The notes beneath the pieces were generated by a model, which worked only from the letters and a program-made list of their open reading frames with translations, ran no database searches and had not been told where the DNA came from. This document shows positions 33,533 through 41,634 of a DNA stretch of 64,000 nucleotides, in pieces. Position 1 is the first letter of the stretch; each line of letters begins with the position of its first letter. The stretch is from UBA7672 sp047601145 (lineage in GTDB: Bacteria > Pseudomonadota > Alphaproteobacteria > Caulobacterales > Hyphomonadaceae). The stretch covers positions 186,001 through 250,000 of the forward strand of contig JASGJW010000005.1 in the NCBI GenBank assembly GCA_047601145.1, read 5' to 3'. Position numbers and translations under genes: made by a program.

Positions 33533-35180
33533 AGAGCGCCTCCTTGAACGGCGCCTGACCGACGCGCGCCATGGTGTCGATGAACTTCTCGGACTTGGCA
33601 GAGCGCAGTTCGAGATACTTGCCGATCACGCGGCGGATCGCCGGAGCAACTTCTTCATGCTTGAGGCCGGGGCCCTGGATGGTGGCGATCGTCGCCTTCT
33701 CGTCGGCGCGCCCCCCGAAGAGGACCTGGTAGAATTCCTCGCCCTTCTTGTCGACGCCGAGAATGCCGATGTGACCGACATGGTGGTGACCGCAGGCATT
33801 GATGCAGCCTGACACGTTCACATGCAGCGTGCCGACATCATCTTCGAATTCGGGATCGGCGAACACGGCCTGGATCTCGTTGGCGACGGAGATCGAACGC
33901 GCGTTTGAAAGGTTGCAGTAATCGAGGCCCGGACACGAGATGATGTCGGACCCCATGCCCGCGTTGGAGGCGTGCAGGCCGGCAGCTTTCAGCGCAGCGT
34001 AGACGGCGGGAACGTCGTCCAGCTTGACGTGTGGAATGACGAGATCCTGCTCGTGCGCCACGCGGATATCGTCGAAGCCATACTTCTCGGCGATGTCGGC
34101 GGCGGCGCGCATCTGGTCGGCGGTGCAGTCGCCCGGGGCAACGCCTTGTGGCTTCAGCGCGATGTGGACCGAGATGTAGCCGGGGATGCGGTGCGAACGC
34201 AGATTGTTCTTCGCCCAACGCGCCTGCTCGCGATTACCGGACTTGAACGCCTCGAACGCACCGGACATCGCCGGCAGCGTCTCGAACTTCGGCGGCGCGA
34301 AATAGGCGGTGATGCGATCGACTTCTTCCTGCGGGAGGATGACCTTCTCCCACGTGTTCTGCGCAGCGAATTCTTCCTCGACCTGACGGGTGTATTCCTC
34401 GAGGCCCAGCTCGGCGACGAGGATCTTGATGCGCGCCTTAAACTTGTTGTCGCGCCGTCCGTAGCGGTTGTAGACGCGCATAATCGCTTCGAGATAGCTG
34501 AGCAGGTCCCGCTTGCTTACCCAGTCGCGCACCGTCGGGCCGACATAAGGCGTGCGTCCGAGACCGCCGCCGACCATCACTTCGAAACCGGTTTCGCCTT
34601 CGGCGTTCTTCTTCATCAGAAGGCCGATATCGTGGACTTTCACGGCTGCACGGTCCGGCGCGGCGGCCGTCACGGCGATCTTGAACTTGCGCGGCAGGGC
34701 CGAGAATTCCGGGTGGAAGGTCGACCACTGGCGGATGATCTCGCACCATGGACGAGGGTCTTCCAGCTCGTCATGCGCAGCGCCTGCAAGGTGATCCGAG
34801 GTCACGTTGCGAATGCAGTTTCCGCTCGTCTGGATCGAGTGCATCTCGACGTCGTTGAGCAGGTCGAGCACGTCGGGAATGTTCGCCAGCGGAATCCAGT
34901 TGAACTGGATGTTCTGGCGCGTCGTGAAGTGACCGTAGCCCTTGTCGTACTTGTCCGCGATCAGAGCGAGCTGGCGCATGCGCGCCGCGTTGAGCTGGCC
35001 ATACGGCACGGCGATGCGGAACATATAGGAGTGCAACTGGAGATAGACGCCGTTCTGAAGGCGCAGCGGCTTGAAGTTCTCTTCCTTCAGCTCACCCTTG
35101 AGACGACGCTCCACCTGCCCGCGGAACTGCTTCGTGCGCTCCCGGACCAGTGTTTCGTCGAACTCGTCATAACGATACAT
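33519..35180 (-). CDS. cysI: Sulfite reductase hemoprotein (nitrite/sulfite reductase family)
   Basis: A 553-residue siroheme/[4Fe-4S] enzyme that reduces sulfite to sulfide in the cytosol. Two repeats of the ferredoxin-like half are visible. The first ends near 'MVGGGLGRTPYVGPTV', the second holds the cofactor cysteines in 'CPGLDYCNLSNARS' and 'NVSGCINACGHHHVGHIG'. There is no flavoprotein subunit gene beside it, so ferredoxin or another donor is likely. The ATG overlaps the upstream GST stop by one base (TGATG), so the operon is read without gaps. Confidence 0.93.
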   Translation of the reverse strand: MYRYDEFDETLVRERTKQFRGQVERRLKGELKEENFKPLRLQNGVYLQLHSYMFRIAVPYGQLNAARMRQLALIADKYDKGYGHFTTRQNIQFNWIPLANIPDVLDLLNDVEMHSIQTSGNCIRNVTSDHLAGAAHDELEDPRPWCEIIRQWSTFHPEFSALPRKFKIAVTAAAPDRAAVKVHDIGLLMKKNAEGETGFEVMVGGGLGRTPYVGPTVRDWVSKRDLLSYLEAIMRVYNRYGRRDNKFKARIKILVAELGLEEYTRQVEEEFAAQNTWEKVILPQEEVDRITAYFAPPKFETLPAMSGAFEAFKSGNREQARWAKNNLRSHRIPGYISVHIALKPQGVAPGDCTADQMRAAADIAEKYGFDDIRVAHEQDLVIPHVKLDDVPAVYAALKAAGLHASNAGMGSDIISCPGLDYCNLSNARSISVANEIQAVFADPEFEDDVGTLHVNVSGCINACGHHHVGHIGILGVDKKGEEFYQVLFGGRADEKATIATIQGPGLKHEEVAPAIRRVIGKYLELRSAKSEKFIDTMARVGQAPFKEALYASA

Positions 35181-35812
35181 CAGGCAGCTTTCTTGGCGTG
35201 TTCAATGCCGAGATCGGTCTCGACACGCGCGACCCAGCGCTGGACGTTCGGGAATTCGGAGAGATCGAACCCGCCCTCGTGCGCAACGCGCGTGTAGGCG
35301 ACGAGGCCGATGTCGGCGAGCGTCATCGACTGGCCCATGAAATAGTCGGCAAAGGTGAGCTGCATCTCCATGACGCCAAGCGCGCGGCGGCCACGGGCGA
35401 GCAGCTGCGGATCAAGCTCGTCGTCGGACTGGTTGAGGAACTTCTTCCGGAAACGGCGCACGGCGATATAAGGCTCGTGGGAATACTGCTCCCAGAACAG
35501 CCAGCTCATCATCTTGGCGTGCTCGAACGGATCGAGCGGGATCAGGTCCTGCCCGCGATGCGTGCCGGCGATGTAGAGCATGATGGCGTTGGACTGCGGC
35601 AGGATGCGGCCATCCGGCAGGCGCATCACCGGCACCTGGCCCGACGGGTTCATCTGCATGAAGGCGTCTGAGCGCGTGCCGCCCTCGACGACGCTGATCT
35701 CGACCCAGTCATAGTCGATGTCGAGATAATCCGCCGTCCACTTGGTCTTCAGGCAGTTGCCGGAGATCGAGTCCCCATAGAGCGTGAGCTTGGTAATAGG
35801 ACGATTTGGCAT
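35180..35812 (-). CDS. Glutathione S-transferase family protein inside the cys operon
   Basis: A 210-residue protein with a thioredoxin-like N-terminal domain ('KLTLYGDSISGNCLKTKW', 'NPSGQVPVMRLPDGRILPQSNAIMLYI'-type region seen as 'GQVPVMRL' and 'LPQSNAIMLYI') and an all-helical C-terminal domain including 'FADYFMGQSMTLADIGLVAY', the N-capping box of GSTs. It lies between DUF2849 and cysI, with one-base TGATG junctions on both sides, so it is translated with the sulfite reductase. A role in handling glutathione persulfide or sulfite adducts is inference. Confidence 0.88.
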   Translation of the reverse strand: MPNRPITKLTLYGDSISGNCLKTKWTADYLDIDYDWVEISVVEGGTRSDAFMQMNPSGQVPVMRLPDGRILPQSNAIMLYIAGTHRGQDLIPLDPFEHAKMMSWLFWEQYSHEPYIAVRRFRKKFLNQSDDELDPQLLARGRRALGVMEMQLTFADYFMGQSMTLADIGLVAYTRVAHEGGFDLSEFPNVQRWVARVETDLGIEHAKKAA

Positions 35813-36132
35813 CAGTTGTTCCCCGCCTGCTTGCCGAACATCGGATGGTTCGTAGGTCCCTTCGCGCGAATTGTCTCGCGGATCGTTTCACGTCCGGCGA
35901 CTTTTCCGTCCGGTGTCACCTGCATGAAATAAGGATCGGACACCCGTGTCTGGTCCTTCGAGGCCCACGCGAGGGTGTCGTTGGCGCCAAGGCCTGTCAG
36001 CACTTCGGCATCAGGCAGGTCTTCTGACCAGTTGCGGTCCTTGGTGAGATAGACGACGCGGCCGGTGGCGGAGAGCCAGGCCGTGATCACCTTGGGGGTC
36101 TCGGGCGCGAGCTTGGGACGTTCCGAGCTCAC
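35812..36132 (-). CDS. DUF2849 protein
   Basis: A 106-residue protein starting at a GTG at 36132 that overlaps the cysG stop (GTGA); a longer frame starting at 36147 lies inside cysG. The core 'VITAWLSATGRVVYLTKDRNW', then 'DAEVLTGLGANDTLAWA', then 'DPYFMQVTPDGK' matches DUF2849, a small family found between siroheme synthase and sulfite reductase genes in alphaproteobacteria. It has no known activity. It may support CysI assembly, but nothing in its sequence proves it. Confidence 0.85.
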   Translation of the reverse strand: MSSERPKLAPETPKVITAWLSATGRVVYLTKDRNWSEDLPDAEVLTGLGANDTLAWASKDQTRVSDPYFMQVTPDGKVAGRETIRETIRAKGPTNHPMFGKQAGNN

Positions 36133-36959
36133 GACAGCATCTCCCACAGCGACGAGACAGTCGGCTTCGAAGCCTTCGCCGGGGCAGCGGCAGCCGCATG
36201 GTTGCGCTGGGCCAGCGCCACGACTTCGCCGATGATCAGCAGCGCCGGACCCTGTATGCCTGCTGACTGAATCACTTCAGCGACATTGCCGAGCGCGCCG
36301 AACGCGCTGATCTCGTTCTGGCGCGTGCCATTCTCGATGATAGCGACAGGCGTCACCGGATCGCGACCGGCAGCGACGAGACGCGCGGCGATCGTACCGG
36401 CCGTGCCGACGCCCATGAAGACAACAACGGTCTGGTTAGGGCGCGCAAGTGCAGTCCAGTCGAGATCGGGTTCATGCCCGAGCGCGGCATGGCCTGTGAC
36501 GAAGGTCACGGCCTGCGCCATGTCGCGATGCGTGAGCGGGATCTGGGCGGCGGCGGCGCAACCGAGCGCCGAGGAAATTCCAGGAACGACCTCGACCTCG
36601 ACATTCGCCGCGCGGAGCGCTTCGACTTCCTCGCCGCCGCGGCCGAAGATGAAAGGATCACCGCCCTTGAGGCGCACGACCCGCTTGCCGGTCTTCGCAG
36701 CCTCGATCATGCGGCGCTGGATCTCGGCCTGGGGAACGGAGTGCTCGCCCTTGGACTTGCCGACATAGACGATCTCGGCCGAGGCGGAGATCAACTCCAT
36801 CACGCCCTGGCCAACCAGCCGGTCCACAAACACGATTTCGGCCTGCCCGATGAGGCGCGCCGCGCGAATCGTCAGCAGATCGGGATCGCCAGGTCCGGCG
36901 CCGACCAGCGAGACATGTCCCGCAGGAGTTTTTTTCGTTGCCGCGGACACGCCGTCCAT
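36129..36959 (-). CDS. cobA: Uroporphyrinogen-III C-methyltransferase (SUMT only)
   Basis: A 276-residue tetrapyrrole methylase making precorrin-2, the precursor of siroheme for CysI. Typical motifs are 'VSLVGAGPGDPDLLTIRA' at about 16-33, 'VRLKGGDPFIFGRGGEE', 'VVPGISSALGCAAAAQIPLTHR' in shortened view and 'VVVFMGVGTAGTIA'. Only the methyltransferase part is present. The dehydrogenase/ferrochelatase part of CysG is missing here and must be supplied elsewhere. First gene of the six-gene cys operon, preceded by AGGGCCAAGG as ribosome site, and divergent from LysR. Confidence 0.9.
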   Translation of the reverse strand: MDGVSAATKKTPAGHVSLVGAGPGDPDLLTIRAARLIGQAEIVFVDRLVGQGVMELISASAEIVYVGKSKGEHSVPQAEIQRRMIEAAKTGKRVVRLKGGDPFIFGRGGEEVEALRAANVEVEVVPGISSALGCAAAAQIPLTHRDMAQAVTFVTGHAALGHEPDLDWTALARPNQTVVVFMGVGTAGTIAARLVAAGRDPVTPVAIIENGTRQNEISAFGALGNVAEVIQSAGIQGPALLIIGEVVALAQRNHAAAAAPAKASKPTVSSLWEMLS

Positions 36960-36981
36960 GCCTTGGCCCTTTAGTTTTTCT

Positions 36982-36995
36982 TACGCATCTGCGTA
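36982..36995. promoter_or_regulatory. Perfect 14-bp dyad upstream of the cys operon
   Basis: TACGCA, two bases, TGCGTA, at 23-36 bases before the first gene of the cys operon and in the 193-base gap shared with the divergent LysR gene. On the minus strand TTATAC adjoins it and could be a -10 box. A possible operator; the binding protein is unknown. Confidence 0.35.
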
Positions 36996-37152
36996 TAACA
37001 CGGCCGGCGCACGGCTTCGAGCCGAACGCCATCCCGTTTTTCGTCCTCACTCCGGCACATGGCCGGACGGGACGCCAGAAGCAATGAACCATTCCTAAGC
37101 CGCTCGATTAGCCGACCTTACCCGCCTGAAACCAAGAGAAAACCTGAAGCAA

Positions 37153-38082
37153 ATGGCCCAGGAAGACCGCCTCCCAGCCCTCAACGCCCTGCGCGCTTTC
37201 GAAGCCGCGGCGCGCCACCTGTCCTTCACCCGCGCAGCCGAGGAGCTGAACGTCACTCCGGGCGCCATTTCCCAGCAGATCCGGCAGCTCGAGGAGTTCG
37301 CCGGCGCCCCCCTGTTCCGCCGCACCGGACGGCAAGTCCTGCTCACGGACGCCGGCCAGGCGGCCCTGCCCCTCCTGACCAACGCCTTCGAGATGATGGC
37401 CGAAGCCGTCCACCACATGCGCGCCCCGGCGCGGCGCGACCGGCTGATGATTTCCTCGGCTCCGTCCTTCGCCGCCAAATGGCTGGCCCCGCGCCTTGAG
37501 CGTTTCCAGGAACAGAACCCGGAATCCGAAGTGTGGGTGTCCGCCGACATCGCGATGACGGATTTCAATCACTCGGACATCGACCTCGCCCTGCGTTATG
37601 GCAAAGGCATCTATGAGGGTCTGCGCTCCGAGAAGATCATGTCGGAATCCGTGCTGCCGGTGTGCTCGCCTGATCTGATGAAGGGGCCCAATGCCCTCAA
37701 GTCACCCGCTGATCTCGCCCATCACGTCCTGCTTCATGACGAAAGCCCGGAGAACGATCCGTCGCGGCCTGACTGGAATTCCTGGCTGAAGGCGCGCGGC
37801 GTCACCACCGTGGACGGCAATCGCGGTCCTCGCTTCACGCAATCGTCTCTGGTTGTCGAAGCGGCGGCGACAGGGCGCGGCGTGGCGCTGGCGAAGTTCG
37901 CGATCGCTTCGGGCGACCTTGAACGCGGCCGCCTGATCGCGCCGTTTGCCGATGGCGCCAGCGATCTCGAATTCGCCTACTGGATTGTCTACCCGAAATG
38001 GCGCACGCCCTCGAAGCTCGCCCGGACCTTCATGGCGTGGTTAAAGTCGGAAGCGCAAGCGAGTGAAGTGACAGGCGTGTGA
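37153..38082 (+). CDS. LysR-family transcriptional regulator (GcvA-like)
   Basis: The protein has 309 residues. The N-terminal winged helix reads 'LNALRAFEAAARHLSFTRAA' then 'VTPGAISQQIRQLEEF', the wording typical of the GcvA branch. Residues from about 90 form the two-lobed effector domain ('LMISSAPSFAAKWLAPRLERF' is the linker and first strand). It is divergent from the sulfite-reduction operon, and LysR proteins usually control the adjacent divergent operon, so it is a candidate cys regulator. The effector is unknown. Confidence 0.9.
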   Translation: MAQEDRLPALNALRAFEAAARHLSFTRAAEELNVTPGAISQQIRQLEEFAGAPLFRRTGRQVLLTDAGQAALPLLTNAFEMMAEAVHHMRAPARRDRLMISSAPSFAAKWLAPRLERFQEQNPESEVWVSADIAMTDFNHSDIDLALRYGKGIYEGLRSEKIMSESVLPVCSPDLMKGPNALKSPADLAHHVLLHDESPENDPSRPDWNSWLKARGVTTVDGNRGPRFTQSSLVVEAAATGRGVALAKFAIASGDLERGRLIAPFADGASDLEFAYWIVYPKWRTPSKLARTFMAWLKSEAQASEVTGV

Positions 38083-38280
38083 TGGGAACCAGGCCCCAGC
38101 AAAAGCCATTGCAGAATCGCCGTGACGAATTTGATCGACATCGGCGGCGTGGGTCCCCCGCGCCGTCTGTGCCATCGGCCGCGCGAGATTGAACGAGACC
38201 ACTTTGCCGGTCCTGCTTGCAAAGCTTTCCGCCTGTGATCCACTGCTGCCAGGGCCGAACACGGGCCGTGGGAGAGAGGC

Positions 38281-39717
38281 ATGCGTTTCATCCGGACACT
38301 GGCGCTCGTACTCGCGTTTGGCGCAACAGTATCCTGCGCCACAACGCAATCGGCGGACATCGGCCCCAACCCGCCCAACATTCTTGATGAGTATGTCGCC
38401 AAGCCCGATCCGACATTCGCCTGGAAAGTCGAGAAGACGTTCGCTGGCGAGGGATTTCACGGCGCCGTGCTGGAACTGACCTCGCAGACCTGGATGACGG
38501 CTGCCGAAACTGACAGGCCGGTGTGGAAGCACTGGCTGACGGTTACGGTTCCGAACACGATCAGCAGTCACAAGGCCTTCCTCTACATCAATGGCGGATC
38601 TACCTCGACGCCGCCGCCGGCAAGCGCGACGCCGCGCTTCGCCCAGATGGCTGTGGACACCGGTTCTGTGATCATCGATCTCGCGCAGGTTCCCAACCAG
38701 CCGATCAAATTCGCGGCCACGCCGGATGTCGGGCGCAGCGAAGACGACATGATCGCCTACCTGCAGGCCAACTACGACGCGAAGAAGAACCCCATCGCCC
38801 TTGCCCGCCTGCCCATGGTGAAAAGCGGCGTCGCGGCTATGACGGCTGCACAACAATTCCTGTCCAGCGATGCAGGCGGCAAGCTCGGCATTGATGGCTT
38901 CGTCGTCTCTGGCGGCTCGAAACGCGCGTGGACGACCTGGCTTGTGGGCCTGGTCGACAAACGTGTGGTCGGCATGGTGCCGATCGTGATCAACGTGCTC
39001 GATGTCGACGCAACGACGCGCCATCACTGGGAAGCGATGGGGTATTTCTCGCCTGCCCTGGGCGACTATGTGCGCAACAAGCTGATCCCTGATGAGATCG
39101 GCCGCAAGATGACTGAGATCAACACGATCGAGGATCCGCTCAACTATCGCGGCCGACCGCAGATGAAGATGCCGAAATTCATCATCAACGCGGTGGGCGA
39201 CGAATATTTCCCGCCGGACAACACCAAGTATTCCTACCACCTCCTGCCTGGCTCAAAGCAGCTGCGCATGCTGCCCAACTCGCGCCATTCGACAGCGGGG
39301 ACGGACATCAACGAGAGCATGACAGCCTGGTATGACAGCGTCATCAAGGGCCGCACCGTTCCTGAATACAGCTGGACCGTGCGCGATGATGGCGCGCTTG
39401 TCGTCAATCCCGGCGCGCAGAAGCCCTCGCAGGTCCTGCTCTGGAAGGGCTCCAACCCGAAGGATCGCGACTTCCGCGTGCAGACGCTGGGCGACAAGGC
39501 CTTCACTTCAACGCCGCTGCAAGTGCAGGCGGACGGGACCTATGTCGGCAATGTCGAGAAGCCCGCGACCGGTTTCACCGCCTATTTCGTAGAACTCACC
39601 TATCCGAGCGGGATGAAATACCCGTTCAAGTTCACGACCGAGGTCTATGTGAAGCCGGACATCCTGCCCTATCGCTGGGAAGATGCGCGGCCGATCACGG
39701 CGCCGGACGGCAAGTAG
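38281..39717 (+). CDS. Exported PhoPQ-activated pathogenicity-related (PqaA-like) protein
   Basis: The gene encodes 478 residues with an N-terminal signal (MRFIRTLALVLAFG, cleavage near Cys19, lipid anchor possible but the lipobox is weak). The body is an alpha/beta hydrolase-like domain: 'KAFLYINGGSTSTPP', 'FVVSGGSKRAWTTWLVGLVD' with the Gly-Gly-Ser-Lys-Arg-Gly/Ala-x-Thr motif, 'VGDEYFPPDN' and 'LPNSRHSTAG'. These fit the PqaA family named after a PhoPQ-regulated Salmonella protein. The Ser, Asp and His could form a catalytic triad. RBS GGGAGAG. Transcribed alone. Confidence 0.85.
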   Translation: MRFIRTLALVLAFGATVSCATTQSADIGPNPPNILDEYVAKPDPTFAWKVEKTFAGEGFHGAVLELTSQTWMTAAETDRPVWKHWLTVTVPNTISSHKAFLYINGGSTSTPPPASATPRFAQMAVDTGSVIIDLAQVPNQPIKFAATPDVGRSEDDMIAYLQANYDAKKNPIALARLPMVKSGVAAMTAAQQFLSSDAGGKLGIDGFVVSGGSKRAWTTWLVGLVDKRVVGMVPIVINVLDVDATTRHHWEAMGYFSPALGDYVRNKLIPDEIGRKMTEINTIEDPLNYRGRPQMKMPKFIINAVGDEYFPPDNTKYSYHLLPGSKQLRMLPNSRHSTAGTDINESMTAWYDSVIKGRTVPEYSWTVRDDGALVVNPGAQKPSQVLLWKGSNPKDRDFRVQTLGDKAFTSTPLQVQADGTYVGNVEKPATGFTAYFVELTYPSGMKYPFKFTTEVYVKPDILPYRWEDARPITAPDGK

Positions 39718-39720
39718 CGT

Positions 39721-40122
39721 TCAGCGCGGCGGGATCGAATAGGTGACGACGGCGTGGGCGACTACGTCGTTGCTGCCATCCGACCGGATGATCACGTCGC
39801 CAACAGCGAGCGCTTTGCCCAGCTTCAGCATGCGCGCTTCGGCGATCAGGTCGGCGGGCTGGGGCTTGCGCAGGAAGTTGATCGAGAGGTTCGTCGTCAC
39901 CGCCAGCGGCACCTTTCCGATTGCAGACAGCACCAGCGCATAAACCGCCGTGTCCGCGAGCGCCATCATGGTCGGGCCGGAAAGCGTGCCGCCGGGACGC
40001 AGCTGTTTCGGATCATAGATGCAGCGCGTGCGCGTCATCTTCCCATCGGCATACTCGATCGTGGAGACGCGGCCATCAGGGAATATTTCGGCCAGGTAGG
40101 CGTTGAGTTCGTCCGCGTTCAT
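39721..40122 (-). CDS. PaaI-family thioesterase
   Basis: A 133-residue hotdog-fold protein, starting at the ATG at 40122; longer starts run through the divergent gene. 'KQLRPGGTLSGPTMMALAD' contains the conserved Gly-Gly and catalytic Asp of PaaI-type acyl-CoA thioesterases, followed by 'VTTNLSINFLRKPQPADLIAEA'-type strands seen as 'NLSINFLRKPQ'. The terminal 'VAHAVVTYSIPP' closes the sheet. It hydrolyses acyl-CoA esters, perhaps aromatic or short-chain. Lies convergent to the PqaA-like gene, with a three-base gap. Confidence 0.88.
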   Translation of the reverse strand: MNADELNAYLAEIFPDGRVSTIEYADGKMTRTRCIYDPKQLRPGGTLSGPTMMALADTAVYALVLSAIGKVPLAVTTNLSINFLRKPQPADLIAEARMLKLGKALAVGDVIIRSDGSNDVVAHAVVTYSIPPR

Positions 40123-40192
40123 TGTCCTGTCCTGACCGTTGCGCCGCTGTCCTGCCTGCGTCATTGAAGAAGCGAAGGCAAGGAGTTGGGCG

Positions 40193-40639
40193 ATGCCGAT
40201 GCGCGGTATTCCGGTTGCGAAGGATGTCGACCACTGGTTCTCGCGCCTTGCGCCAGAGCAGCGGGCAGCCCTGGAAAAGCTTCGCGCACAGATCCTGAAA
40301 GCAGCGCCCGGCGCCGAGGAAGTCATCAGCTACGGCCAACCGACCTTCAAGCTGCACGGCCATCTCGTCGCCTTCGGCGCGTTCAAGAACCATCTCAGCT
40401 TCTTCCCGATGAGCTCGACGCTGATCAGGCAATTCCCGGAAGCAGCGCCTTTCTCGACATCGTCCGGCACGCTCCAGTTCCAGCCGGGCAAGCCAATCCC
40501 GGCAGCATTAGTAACGAAGATGGTGAAGGCGCGGATCGCGCAGAACCTCGAAATCGCGGACGAGCGAGCAGTGGCCAAGGCAAAGAAAAAGGCCGCGGCA
40601 AAGCCGCGGCCCAAATCGAAACCCAAGGCCAGACGCTGA
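40193..40639 (+). CDS. DUF1801 (YdhG-like) protein with basic tail
   Basis: The ATG at 40193 follows AAGGAG by seven bases and gives 148 residues. 'HWFSRLAPEQRAALEKLR' leads to 'APGAEEVISYGQPTFKLHGH', then 'AFGAFKNHLSFFPMS', the DUF1801/YdhG pattern related to frataxin-like folds. The last 35 residues are Lys/Ala/Pro-rich and strongly basic, resembling tails that bind nucleic acid. Divergent from the thioesterase. Family function not settled. Confidence 0.85.
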   Translation: MPMRGIPVAKDVDHWFSRLAPEQRAALEKLRAQILKAAPGAEEVISYGQPTFKLHGHLVAFGAFKNHLSFFPMSSTLIRQFPEAAPFSTSSGTLQFQPGKPIPAALVTKMVKARIAQNLEIADERAVAKAKKKAAAKPRPKSKPKARR

Positions 40640-41521
40640 TTACGCCAAACCAACCTTGAAGGTCGCGAGCAGGCGTTCCCAGGCGCGGTCGGCCTGGACC
40701 TGGTCGTAGACCTGGCTGTCGGGCGGGCACCAGCCGTGGTCGGCCGGATAGACTTCCACTTCAGCCGGAATGTGCTGCGCGTCGAACGCGGCCTTCACCT
40801 TGTCCTTCACGGTCGGGTCCTGCTTGTCGTCGTTCTGCGCGACGGCGATGAGCACGGCTTTCGACTTCATCTGGGGGACGAGCAGCACCGGGCTGGTCGG
40901 CTGCGTTGTAGCAAGGCCGCCACCATGGAAAGTGCCGCCAGCGCGGACGCGCTCAGGCACGAAGGCCATCGTGCGCATGACGAGCGGACCGCCCATGCAG
41001 TAGCCGGTCGTGCCGACGCCGCGCTTGGTGTCGACTTCCTTCTGCTTGTCGAGCCAGCCGATGGCGGCGATGGCATCCTTCTTGGTGTTTTCCGGATTGC
41101 CCGTTGCCGGACCCATGAGCGCAACGAGGCGCTGGCGGACCGGCGGGTCGGAGAACTTCTCGGTCGTCGCATCGAACACCTGGCCCTTCGCGGCGCGATA
41201 GAAGGGGTTCACTGTCAGGACGGCATAGCCCGACTCGGCGAGGCGCTTGCCCATCAGGCGGAAGGCGGGACGAAGGCCCATGATGTCCGGCCACACCAGG
41301 ACGGCCGGGTGCCTGCCCGAGGACGGAGCAACATAATGCGCGTCCATCACGCCATCCGGCGTGGTGATCTCGACTTCGCGCTCGACAACCGTCGCCGCAT
41401 TCTCGGGGCTGGTCGTGCAGGCCGCCAGGGCGGCAAGCGACATGACGCTGAAGCCTCGCCGCGACAGCTTGCCGGACTCAAAGGACTCTTCATTGTCGTG
41501 TTCGGTGTGGTCGTCACACAT
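40640..41521 (-). CDS. Tat-exported dienelactone hydrolase family lipoprotein
   Basis: A 293-residue alpha/beta hydrolase. The N-terminus holds a twin-arginine motif 'SRRGFSV' (20-26) directly followed by a lipobox 'LAAC' with Cys35, so it is probably folded, exported by Tat and lipidated. Catalytic elements are the Cys nucleophile in 'GYCMGG' (Cys175) and a His in 'PADHGWC', typical of dienelactone hydrolases. The substrate is not known. Convergent with the DUF1801 gene with no gap and divergent from the DHA2 exporter. Confidence 0.88.
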   Translation of the reverse strand: MCDDHTEHDNEESFESGKLSRRGFSVMSLAALAACTTSPENAATVVEREVEITTPDGVMDAHYVAPSSGRHPAVLVWPDIMGLRPAFRLMGKRLAESGYAVLTVNPFYRAAKGQVFDATTEKFSDPPVRQRLVALMGPATGNPENTKKDAIAAIGWLDKQKEVDTKRGVGTTGYCMGGPLVMRTMAFVPERVRAGGTFHGGGLATTQPTSPVLLVPQMKSKAVLIAVAQNDDKQDPTVKDKVKAAFDAQHIPAEVEVYPADHGWCPPDSQVYDQVQADRAWERLLATFKVGLA

Positions 41522-41634
41522 ATGGTCTCTCCCTCATACCCGGTTCTGGCTGTTGCCATTTGAAAGTTGGCGCAGCCTATACAAATTCCCCTTGTGGGCG
41601 CAAATGACGAGAACGCGCGCAGATCAAGGAAACC

